This document shows, piece by piece, positions 18,775-26,080 of a stretch of 64,000 bases of DNA. A program made the translations under genes and the position numbers. Numbering within the stretch: position 1 is the first letter of the stretch; the number at the start of each line of letters is the position of its first letter. This DNA is from Caldicellulosiruptor naganoensis. GTDB taxonomy: Bacteria; Bacillota; Thermoanaerobacteria; Caldicellulosiruptorales; Caldicellulosiruptoraceae. The DNA lies in contig NZ_CP113864.1 of NCBI RefSeq assembly GCF_026914285.1, positions 409,501-473,500 on the forward strand. The letters run 5' to 3'. The notes beneath the pieces are model-generated. The model searched no databases and was not told the origin of the DNA. It saw only the letters and a list, made by a program, of their open reading frames with translations.

Positions 18775-19362
18775 TTGGGAAGACAGATAAGTGAAAGAGA
18801 GAATTTTTTAAAAAACATATTTGAAAGAAAAACAGGCTATAAGTTAAAAATTTGCAATAAAGATTCACCTAATTTTATTGCCTATGAAAACGGGAAGAAA
18901 ATTGCTTACGTTGAGGCAACTTTGTTGGAATTAGAGGATTATAGTTTTTACAATTCAATGAGAGGTTTTAATAAAAAGTTAGAGGAATATATTCCTTCAG
19001 ATAAAATTTTAAAAATTGATTTTACGAAGTGTAAAGTTGCAGACCTTCAAGACCATAAAGAAATAAAAAAGAGATATAAAAAAATGATAGAAGAACTTTG
19101 CAGGTTTTTTAGAGGTGCTGATATAAAGTGTACAAATTTAGAAGAATTAAATTTAATGTTGAACGGTATAGGAAGTTGTTTAAACAGATTATGTAATAAT
19201 TGTGTTAAAATAGAATTGAAGAAAGGTACAAATTCTGAAAGGGCGGGAAAAGTTATATTATTGTTGCCTTCTTTTACATTGAATAATGTGAACAACAATT
19301 TAAATGATTGGCTTGAAAAAACAATTTGTAAAGCATTGCAAAAAGAGAGCTGTTTTATTTAA
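18775..19362 (+). CDS. Hypothetical protein within the defence island
   Basis: About 195 aa, not recognised. GAGAGGTG (18761-18768) places the likely start at TTG 18775. The central part ENGKKIAYVEATL resembles the beta-hairpin of PD-(D/E)XK nucleases, but the Lys of the E-x-K pair is a Thr, so any nuclease similarity is weak. Two cysteines sit in SCLNRLCNNC near residue 140. It lies 26 bp after the helicase and probably shares its transcript, before the separate promoter of the methylase/nuclease pair. It could be an accessory component of either system. Confidence 0.65.
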   Translation: MGRQISERENFLKNIFERKTGYKLKICNKDSPNFIAYENGKKIAYVEATLLELEDYSFYNSMRGFNKKLEEYIPSDKILKIDFTKCKVADLQDHKEIKKRYKKMIEELCRFFRGADIKCTNLEELNLMLNGIGSCLNRLCNNCVKIELKKGTNSERAGKVILLLPSFTLNNVNNNLNDWLEKTICKALQKESCFI

Positions 19363-19481
19363 AACAAAGAGGTATTAATGGTATATCCAATAAATTCAGC
19401 AAGATTTTTTTGCATTGTAATGAAAATATTTGCGAGATTAATATTAACTAAAACTTGCAGAAAAAATAAAATATTAAATCC

Positions 19482-19510
19482 TTGCACACCAAACAAATGT
19501 ATGGTATAAT
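19482..19510 (+). promoter_or_regulatory. Promoter of the Dam-like methylase/nuclease pair
   Basis: TTGCAC at 19482-19487, a 17-bp spacer, and TATAAT at 19505-19510 with an extended -10 TG (TGGTATAAT). It lies 42 bp before the methylase ATG, indicating that the restriction-modification pair is transcribed separately from the helicase locus. Confidence 0.78.
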
Positions 19511-19551
19511 CAAATCAATAGTTAATTTTAAATCTGGAGTATGGTTTTGCA

Positions 19552-20424
19552 ATGAGGACTCAAATAACTTTTTTTCGCCAAAAAGTTGTGCCCATAGTGA
19601 AATGGGCGGGTGGTAAAAGGCAGATAATAAAGAGTTTGCTTGAAAAACTGCCAAGCCATTTTTCCACATATTATGAACCTTTTTTAGGTGGCGGAGCACT
19701 TTTGATAGAGCTTTATAATAGAGGAATTTTAAAGAATGCTGTTGTTTCAGATATTAATCTTGAACTCATAAACCTTTACACTGCAATTAAAAATTGTCCA
19801 GATGAGGTAGTTTACTATATTAAAAATTTAGATTTTAAAAATGCCGAGGACGATTACTATAAGGCAAGAGAACTTTACAATTCTATTAAAATAAAAAGTA
19901 TAGGTACAATTGAAAATGAAAACTTACTCAAAGCAGTGTTATTGCTCTATTTGAACAGACATTGTTACAATGGGCTTTACAGGGTGAATTCAAAAGGCGA
20001 ATTCAATGTTCCTTTTGGAAGATATAAAAATCCTAAAATGCCAACCAGTGAAGAAATATTTGCCTTTTCAGAAATGCTACAATCTGTTGAAATTTTACAT
20101 GCAGACTTTGAAGAAGCAGTGAAAAAAGCTTCTGAGTTTGATTTTGTGTATTTTGATCCTCCATACATGCCTGTGTCCAAAACAGCTAATTTTACTGATT
20201 ACACAGTTGCAGGTTTTACAAAAGAGGAACAAGTAAGGCTGAAAAATGTTTGTGATAACCTGAGCAAAAAGGGTTGTTTTGTTATGATAAGCAACTCAGA
20301 TTCAGAGTTTATAAGAGATCTTTATAGAAGTTACAACATTGAGGTAATAGAGGCAAAAAGACTCATTAATTCAAGTGCAGAGAAAAGGACTGGTCATAAA
20401 GAAGTTATTATAACTAATTATTGA
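19552..20424 (+). CDS. Dam/D12-class N6-adenine DNA methyltransferase
   Basis: 290 aa, normal length for the D12 class. The N-terminal KWAGGKRQI motif is near residue 18, the SAM motif FLGGGAL near 44, and the catalytic DPPY at residues 202-205. The best-known relatives, Dam and M.DpnII, methylate adenine in GATC; that specificity is inferred from family resemblance, not shown. CTGGAG at 19534-19539 precedes the ATG by 12 nt. The companion nuclease gene follows after 15 bp, so this is the modification half of a compact type II system. Confidence 0.9.
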   Translation: MRTQITFFRQKVVPIVKWAGGKRQIIKSLLEKLPSHFSTYYEPFLGGGALLIELYNRGILKNAVVSDINLELINLYTAIKNCPDEVVYYIKNLDFKNAEDDYYKARELYNSIKIKSIGTIENENLLKAVLLLYLNRHCYNGLYRVNSKGEFNVPFGRYKNPKMPTSEEIFAFSEMLQSVEILHADFEEAVKKASEFDFVYFDPPYMPVSKTANFTDYTVAGFTKEEQVRLKNVCDNLSKKGCFVMISNSDSEFIRDLYRSYNIEVIEAKRLINSSAEKRTGHKEVIITNY

Positions 20425-20439
20425 AAAGAAGGTGTTATT

Positions 20440-20865
20440 GTGTCACCTGGTGGAAGAGGTACTCGGACAGGGAAGGTTCATGAAAAATTGATTCAACAGG
20501 CATTGTTAGAAAATTACCCTGATGCGTTTAAGGAACAAGTTGTGGTTGGCAATGATCTCTTTGGGAATAAATATAAAGCTGATTTTGTTTTAAATGACGA
20601 GATAATTATAAGTGCTAAATGGCAGCAAACACGCGGGACCGCAGAGCAAAAAATAGTTTATGAGATAATCACCTTGGTTAAAATTTTAAAGGAAAATCCA
20701 AAGTATAAAAAAGCTTATATTATAATTGGTGGAACAGGATATACTAAGAAAGCAAAAGATTTTTATTTAAATCAAAAACATGTTGACTATATAAAAGAGG
20801 GGAACTTGGTTGAAATAATATCTTTTGAAGATTTTGTCAAAAGATCGAATTTGAAATTACTGTAA
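20440..20865 (+). CDS. Putative type II restriction endonuclease (PD-(D/E)XK-like)
   Basis: 141 aa, short for a restriction enzyme. A nuclease core is suggested by Asp48 in KADFVL followed by SAK (residues 58-60) and QQTRGTAEQK; Ser stands where Glu/Asp is usual in the (D/E)xK pair, a tolerated variation in some enzymes. It starts at GTG 20440 with AGAAGGTG upstream and is 15 bp behind the Dam-like methylase, the classic arrangement. It should cleave the sequence the methylase protects; GATC is a guess. Loss of activity through the Ser substitution is possible. Confidence 0.72.
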   Translation: MSPGGRGTRTGKVHEKLIQQALLENYPDAFKEQVVVGNDLFGNKYKADFVLNDEIIISAKWQQTRGTAEQKIVYEIITLVKILKENPKYKKAYIIIGGTGYTKKAKDFYLNQKHVDYIKEGNLVEIISFEDFVKRSNLKLL

Positions 20866-20889
20866 AAGTAGAGAGATATTAAAAAACTC

Positions 20890-20930
20890 AAAAGGGCTAA
20901 GTGCGAATCTGTCACTGCCTTAGCCCTTTT
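20890..20930. terminator. Bidirectional terminator between convergent genes
   Basis: AAAAGGGCTAAG (20890-20901) pairs with CTTAGCCCTTTT (20919-20930), a 12-bp stem with A4 and T4 on its flanks. It serves the nuclease gene on + and the DUF815 ATPase gene on -, whose stop codon lies inside the stem. Confidence 0.88.
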
Positions 20931-22242
20931 CCATTTTAACCTGTGCCTCATACCAGTCAACAAACTGCTTAGCTGTTCTTGCTGAGCGGCCGTTGTAGTT
21001 CATCTCCCACTGCAGAGCAAGCCTGTGAAGCTTTTCTGTAATCTCAATTCCCCTTTTCTTTGCAATTTCATCAACAATTGCAAGGTATTCTTGCTGGGTT
21101 GGGGATGGGTATGTGACCACTATTCCAAACCTGTCAGCAAGAGAAAGTTTTTCTTCTAAAGTGTCGTTAAAGTGCACTTCATCATCAGAAAGACCATTTC
21201 TGTCGCTGAACCTTTCTTTTACCAAGTGTCTTCTGTTTGAGGTTGCATATATAACAACATTTTGAGGCATTGCCTCTAAAGACCCTTCTAAAATGGCTTT
21301 TAGTTTGGTATAATTTTCCTCAATGTCTTCAAAAGACAAATCGTCTACAAAGATTATGAATTTAAGCGGGACATCTTTTAAGATTCTAATTAGCCTCGGA
21401 AAAGTATAAAGCTGGTCTTTAAACACTTCAACAATTCTTAAGCCCTTGTGAGAAAACTCGTTCAAAATTGCTTTTACAGTTGATGACTTTCCAGTTCCTC
21501 TGCTGCCATAAAGCAGGATATTGTTGACTCTTTGACCATTTAAAAACGCTAAAGTGTTTTCAACAACAATCTTTTTCTGCCTGTCAATATTTACAAGGCT
21601 ATCTAATCTTATTGGGTCTAAGTTTTCAATGCCAATTAGCTTCTCGCCATCCCATGAAAAACCTTTGTATTTTGCAAAGATTCCAAAGCCATTTTGCCTG
21701 TGGAATTCTACAAGCTCCTCAATTAAACTGCTCCAGCAAGTTTTTTTCAAAAATTTTTCAATGATGGTTTTTGTAGAGTTATCAATGGTGTTATGCAACA
21801 TGGTATTTGTGCCTTTGAGCTCTAAAAAACTTTCAGCTAAAAAGTTTGGCAAGGCAGCAGATTCTTTTAAATAATCTTTTATCTCTTTTGCAGAAAAGTT
21901 TGATATAAACTCAAGGCAGTCTAAATCACAAGCTGCAGCTTTTTTAAGACTCTCATTTATTGCTATGTTGTTAACACTTTTTGCTGCTAATTTTGTAAAA
22001 GTGTTTTCGCTAAAGAGAATTTTCTCAATAATGTATTCCTTTAAACTACAGCCTTTCCCAGCTTCTAAAAGATTGTAACAAACTGTGCTATAAAGATTTA
22101 CAATTCTTACAAAATCCTTATTTCCATCGTCAATGTAGCAGATAAGATTATACAGCTTTTCAAGAACGCTATCATGAATAAGGTTTCGATAAACTTTTAG
22201 GTTTTCAAAACACAGTCTGTAGAGCTTTATTTTCTCATTCAT
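20920..22242 (-). CDS. DUF815 AAA+ ATPase
   Basis: 440 aa, no signal or membrane segment. Walker A YGSRGTGKSSTVKA is near residue 246 and Walker B FIIFVDDLSFE near 298. RFSDRNGLSDDEVHFND, characteristic of DUF815 ATPases, lies near 348. The N-terminal 200 residues are helical and variable. The family is widespread in anaerobic Firmicutes as a stand-alone AAA+ protein of unknown substrate. It is transcribed towards the defence island but ends in a shared terminator, so it is probably not part of it. AAAGGAGA lies about 11 nt before the ATG. Confidence 0.88.
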   Translation of the reverse strand: MNEKIKLYRLCFENLKVYRNLIHDSVLEKLYNLICYIDDGNKDFVRIVNLYSTVCYNLLEAGKGCSLKEYIIEKILFSENTFTKLAAKSVNNIAINESLKKAAACDLDCLEFISNFSAKEIKDYLKESAALPNFLAESFLELKGTNTMLHNTIDNSTKTIIEKFLKKTCWSSLIEELVEFHRQNGFGIFAKYKGFSWDGEKLIGIENLDPIRLDSLVNIDRQKKIVVENTLAFLNGQRVNNILLYGSRGTGKSSTVKAILNEFSHKGLRIVEVFKDQLYTFPRLIRILKDVPLKFIIFVDDLSFEDIEENYTKLKAILEGSLEAMPQNVVIYATSNRRHLVKERFSDRNGLSDDEVHFNDTLEEKLSLADRFGIVVTYPSPTQQEYLAIVDEIAKKRGIEITEKLHRLALQWEMNYNGRSARTAKQFVDWYEAQVKMEKG

Positions 22243-22379
22243 CGCTGGTATATCTCCTTTGTGCCAAAATAAAATCTTTTGTAATAGAAAGTTTGAATCA
22301 ACGATATCCTTTGTTTCTACATTTATTTTAGAACAAGCTAATGTCTTTTGAAAAGTTTTCTTTCTGTTAGATTCAAAAC

Positions 22380-22409
22380 TTGATTAAATTAGCTTGTATC
22401 TGGTACAAT
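22380..22409 (+). promoter_or_regulatory. Probable promoter of the SurA-N-like gene
   Basis: TTGATT at 22380-22385, an 18-bp spacer, and TACAAT at 22404-22409 preceded by TGG (extended -10 like). It lies 35 bp before the TTG start at 22444. Confidence 0.5.
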
Positions 22410-22443
22410 AAAAAAAGATAGTAAATTAAAGAGGTGAAGAAGG

Positions 22444-23154
22444 TTGAAAGAGAAGAAGATTAGAAGATGCTTTTCTTTGATAATAATGGTAATAATAAGT
22501 CTGATGGCATTTTCTACAGTCTTATCAGCAGATATTTGGATAGAGTGTGGCAAGAAGATAAAAAATATACAGCAGTCAAAAGACAATAGAGTTGTAGCAG
22601 TTGTAAACGGTGAAAAGATTTATAAAAAGGATTTAGAGGTTGCGTATGCGTTAGAAGAGGCAAGCTATTTATCTCGAAAAGAATCTTATCAAAAGCTTTT
22701 AAAAAAATACAAGGCAAGCTTTCTAAAGCCACCTGTGCAAAAGACAAAAAAAGATGTTTTAAACAACATGATAGAAAATCTTCTTTTGCTTCAGGCTGCT
22801 AAAAAAGAAGGGTATATAGTGTCAGAAAAAGAAGCGAAAGACTACTATGAAAAAACAAAGAAGACAATGCAAGACGTAATAAGTGGAAAAGTTTCAGGTG
22901 ATGTGGAAAGTGTAAAGTTTGCAAATGATGTAATTGAGAAGCTCATCAAAGGATGGGGAATAACAAGAGAGGAGTATGACAAAAAAGTTATTGAACAGAC
23001 AAGAAATATGCTTTCTATTCAGAAACTACTTGATGCAAAATTTGAAGAGTTCAGGCTCAAGTCCAAGAATTTGGTGATTGAAGACTTCAGAAAGGAATAT
23101 ATAAATTCATTAAAGAAAAAAGCTAAAATAACAATATATAAAAGGAATATTTAA
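22444..23154 (+). CDS. Secreted SurA N-terminal-like protein (no PPIase domain)
   Basis: 236 aa starting at TTG 22444, with AGAGGTG about 7 nt upstream. An N-terminal signal/anchor of about 30 residues is followed by VVAVVNGEKIYKKDLE near residue 50, the typical opening of SurA/PrsA chaperone N-domains, and a charged helical body. No parvulin-type peptidyl-prolyl isomerase domain follows; family members with it are usually 300 or more residues. It probably acts as an extracytoplasmic chaperone-like factor. A terminator follows directly. Confidence 0.75.
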   Translation: MKEKKIRRCFSLIIMVIISLMAFSTVLSADIWIECGKKIKNIQQSKDNRVVAVVNGEKIYKKDLEVAYALEEASYLSRKESYQKLLKKYKASFLKPPVQKTKKDVLNNMIENLLLLQAAKKEGYIVSEKEAKDYYEKTKKTMQDVISGKVSGDVESVKFANDVIEKLIKGWGITREEYDKKVIEQTRNMLSIQKLLDAKFEEFRLKSKNLVIEDFRKEYINSLKKKAKITIYKRNI

Positions 23155-23178
23155 AAATGGAATTTATACAGCACAAGG

Positions 23179-23210
23179 CCACAGGCTTGAAAAGTCTGTG
23201 GTTTTTATTT
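23179..23210 (+). terminator. Intrinsic terminator
   Basis: CCACAGGCTT (23179-23188) pairs with AAGTCTGTGG (23192-23201, one G-U) around a 3-nt loop, then TTTTTATTTTTTTTT. It ends the SurA-N-like gene. Confidence 0.9.
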
Positions 23211-23388
23211 TTTTTTAACTTCGCATAAAATTTGAACTTTTTTAGAAAAGCGTTTTGAATATAATAAAAAATTAGCTGCTTGCTACTAAAAACAAGATTG
23301 GCTGGGAAGGAGGGAATAAAAAAAGAAGGCAAAAAGTACACCAAATAACTTTAAGGCTTTAAAATAAACGAAGAAAGGATGTGATTTT

Positions 23389-23673
23389 TTGAGCCAGAAC
23401 TGGTTGTTTGAAGAAGCAACAAGGCTGGCTCATGAATATGGCTTTAGAGTGTACGAAGTTACACAAACGGTTGTGAGAATTAGAACAATTTGCGACGAGT
23501 GGCTGATACAGTATGTTGAGGGTTCGAAAAAACCGTTTTACCTGTACCACTACAAGCAAAAACCTCATCTTCAGAGAAAGTTCTATGATCTGCCTTTCTT
23601 GTTCAAGTCAATTTGGCAGCATGACAGGTTTGTCTTAAACGGGCGTAGTACAGTTCCTATCGGAGTATATTAA
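23389..23673 (+). CDS. Hypothetical protein (94 aa)
   Basis: 94 aa, soluble, aromatic and basic, with FEEATRLAHEYGFRVYEV near the start and KPFYLYHYKQKPHLQRKF in the middle. It starts at TTG 23389 with AAAGGATGTGA upstream. I do not recognise a family. It lies between two terminators, so it is likely a single-gene unit. Codon use and the good ribosome-binding site suggest a real gene. Confidence 0.6.
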   Translation: MSQNWLFEEATRLAHEYGFRVYEVTQTVVRIRTICDEWLIQYVEGSKKPFYLYHYKQKPHLQRKFYDLPFLFKSIWQHDRFVLNGRSTVPIGVY

Positions 23674-23789
23674 AATCCCTGCGAAAATTGAAAATAGCAC
23701 AAAAGAAAGGAGGTGGGTTTAATAAAATGTAAGTTTAAATGTTTCTTGAAAAAAGTTGAAGTAAAATTCAAAACAACAACATGAATATC

Positions 23790-23800
23790 TATGGTATAAT
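23790..23800 (+). promoter_or_regulatory. Extended -10 promoter element
   Basis: TATGGTATAAT ends at 23800, 25 bp before the TTG start of the next gene; no convincing -35. Same TGGTATAAT form as at 6935 and 19502. Confidence 0.55.
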
Positions 23801-23824
23801 AAAATTTCAAAGGAGTGTGATAGT

Positions 23825-24190
23825 TTGGCAAATGTTTTTTTGTTTTTTATGGGGTTCGTAGGGGGAGTAGTAAGTTTACTTTTGTATCTGAAATTTCATT
23901 TTCCAAAACTTTCAAAAAAATTTTCTATCAAGCTTGTACCAACAGCAAGGTCATTTGATGAGCTAAAAGAGATGTTCAGCTGCACAAAAGAAGATGTAGA
24001 AAATGAGCTAAACAGCTATTTAGAGTTTTCAACAATTGAAAAGGGAAAAAAGCTTGCTGAGAAAATATTTTGCCATGTGACAGTATGTCTGGGGATACTT
24101 GCCTCGTTGGAGAGATTTGGTGTAAATCCAAATGAAGTTTTAGAAGGGTTGAAGAATGAAAATGCGGTTCAAGAGGATTGTAGAAAATAA
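23825..24190 (+). CDS. Hypothetical membrane-anchored protein (121 aa)
   Basis: 121 aa from TTG 23825, with AAAGGAGTG 8 nt upstream. One hydrophobic N-terminal segment (about residues 3-23, GFVGGVVSLLLYL) is followed by a basic, then helical cytoplasmic domain. A short C-terminal motif CHVTVCLGILASLERFGVNP looks structured but is not recognised. It is flanked by its own -10 element and a terminator, so monocistronic. Confidence 0.6.
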   Translation: MANVFLFFMGFVGGVVSLLLYLKFHFPKLSKKFSIKLVPTARSFDELKEMFSCTKEDVENELNSYLEFSTIEKGKKLAEKIFCHVTVCLGILASLERFGVNPNEVLEGLKNENAVQEDCRK

Positions 24191-24221
24191 AGAATAATAT
24201 AGTCATAACAATTAGATTGTT

Positions 24222-24252
24222 CCTTGGTGGTTATTGCCATCAAGGATTTTTT
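24222..24252 (+). terminator. Intrinsic terminator
   Basis: CCTTGGTGG (24222-24230) pairs with CCATCAAGG (24237-24245, one G-U), then ATTTTTTG. Confidence 0.85.
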
Positions 24253-24320
24253 GTTATAAAATGTTTTTAATTGAGGGGTTATAAGATACAATTTTTAAAA
24301 TTTGCAAGGGGGATTTTTAA

Positions 24321-25952
24321 ATGGTTTGGATTAAAATATTGGGTCTAGATTTGGCATGCATTGCATTATACATTATTATTATGCACATTATTAAAAATTA
24401 CATTATATTAAACTTTCAAAACAGTAAGAACAAAGAGGAAGCAGCTACAAAGCTAAATACCTTTTTTATTTGGTCAATATTCGTAGTTAGCACTGCAATA
24501 GGAGCATTAGCTGGATTTTCGATGGCAGCGATACTCAAGGTAAAGGGATTGCGTGAATTTACTTTGTTCATGATATTGTTAGCTTTTGAAATTTATGTTG
24601 TAATAATGTTTTTTACAAATAAAATTCATGAAAAAATTTTTGATCAAAAGTTAAAAAGTTTATTTGTAATAAGGCAGTTTGTGGTTGTTTCCTTGGGTTT
24701 AATTGTTATGCTTTTTATAATTTTAATACCTATTTTAGCCAATTTAAAAACTGATGATTATAAATATACCTATCTTTTACCCATTTCTATTTTTATAGGG
24801 TTTTATTTATTTTGGTTAATATTTTTGAATCTGCAATATCCTAAGAAGGAACTAAAAATAGATGAATATCCTTTCATCAAAGAAGTTTTAAAAAAGTTTA
24901 ATTTTGAAGATATAAAAGTTATTCTTCTTGAAACAATGGGACAAAAGTTTGCAAATCTTTTTGCAGCAGGTGTTTTTAAACCACAGCTTTTAGTTACATC
25001 ATATGCTTTGGAAAATTTAAAAGAAGATCAGTTTCAGGCAATTATGGTTCACGAAATAGGGCATATAAAGAGAAAACATGTAAGAAAAATACTTTTAGGT
25101 TGGGTCATAACTATATTCTATTATTTAGCTTTTGTCTACGGGCTTGAAAGTTTAATCGATTATTTTGTGCAAGACATTGTAATTTTTAATATTGTTATAT
25201 TAGCTATCTTATTGGCGGGTACACTTCAACTTTTTCTACTAATAAGTTACATTGGTCGAATTGCCGAAATTGAAGCAGACTTATTTGTGCTAAAAAGTGG
25301 GGTGGATAGAGAGGTTTATGAGAATGCCTTGAAATCAATTTATGCACTTAACTACATAAAAGGTGATGTTTCAAAGCCGCTCGAGAAGATTCAATCCCAT
25401 CCTTCGTTAAAAAAGAGGATCCGGATATTGACTGATGTTGAAAAAAAACAATATAAAGAATATTTCCCACCATTCAAAAAGGTTTATAGTACGCTGATAG
25501 CAGCTATGGTAGTGTTCTTTACAAGTTATATAACATTTGGTATACTGCTGCCAAATAATAATCTAATTAAAGATTCCGCAAATATTGAAAAGATAAGGTT
25601 GATAAAATATGTTTCAGCCTCGACCGATGTTGGTAGAAACGGTAAGAAGGTTAATTTACGGGTGGAAAAAAGCATTACAGATGAAAAAGAAATACAAGAT
25701 ATATTAAGATGCATTAGGAAGATAAAAACTAAATCTGATTTTGCTAATACTCTATTTGAAAGGGATTATGAAATTGAAATATACCAAAAGAGTAGCCAGC
25801 CTACAATTTATTATTTTTCATCAAGTTCAGGTGTGATTATGAAATATGTTTTAGCTGAAGATTTTGTAAAAGGGGGAAGTAGGCCATGGGTAGGAGTTAA
25901 TAAAGAACTTGGGAAGGTTATTTCAAAGTATTTCAATAGCAATGAAAATTAG
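24321..25952 (+). CDS. M48-family membrane metalloprotease
   Basis: 543 aa. Four or more hydrophobic segments occur in the first 175 residues and two more around 255-325, so it is an integral membrane protein. The zinc motif HEIGH is at residues 244-248 and a downstream Glu in EIEADLFV near 317 is the third ligand, the M48 (HtpX/Ste24) pattern. A further membrane segment near 395 precedes a C-terminal domain of about 130 residues that I do not recognise. It is preceded by AAGGGGGA and stands alone. Likely role: quality control of membrane or exported proteins. Substrate unknown. Confidence 0.87.
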   Translation: MVWIKILGLDLACIALYIIIMHIIKNYIILNFQNSKNKEEAATKLNTFFIWSIFVVSTAIGALAGFSMAAILKVKGLREFTLFMILLAFEIYVVIMFFTNKIHEKIFDQKLKSLFVIRQFVVVSLGLIVMLFIILIPILANLKTDDYKYTYLLPISIFIGFYLFWLIFLNLQYPKKELKIDEYPFIKEVLKKFNFEDIKVILLETMGQKFANLFAAGVFKPQLLVTSYALENLKEDQFQAIMVHEIGHIKRKHVRKILLGWVITIFYYLAFVYGLESLIDYFVQDIVIFNIVILAILLAGTLQLFLLISYIGRIAEIEADLFVLKSGVDREVYENALKSIYALNYIKGDVSKPLEKIQSHPSLKKRIRILTDVEKKQYKEYFPPFKKVYSTLIAAMVVFFTSYITFGILLPNNNLIKDSANIEKIRLIKYVSASTDVGRNGKKVNLRVEKSITDEKEIQDILRCIRKIKTKSDFANTLFERDYEIEIYQKSSQPTIYYFSSSSGVIMKYVLAEDFVKGGSRPWVGVNKELGKVISKYFNSNEN

Positions 25953-26080
25953 CAGTGAAAATTAAGAAGATTCATGCTTGATATTGCAAATTAAAAAATT
26001 AATGTGATAGAATTATGATAACACTAAATTATTGATTTTAAACAAATGAAGTATTTTAGATGGATAGGGGGATTATTCTA

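Noticed and set aside
23713-23784. 23-codon frame starting GTG after AAAGGAGG
   Set aside because: Too short and low in complexity, and the GTG is part of the ribosome-binding-site-like sequence; no support as a gene.
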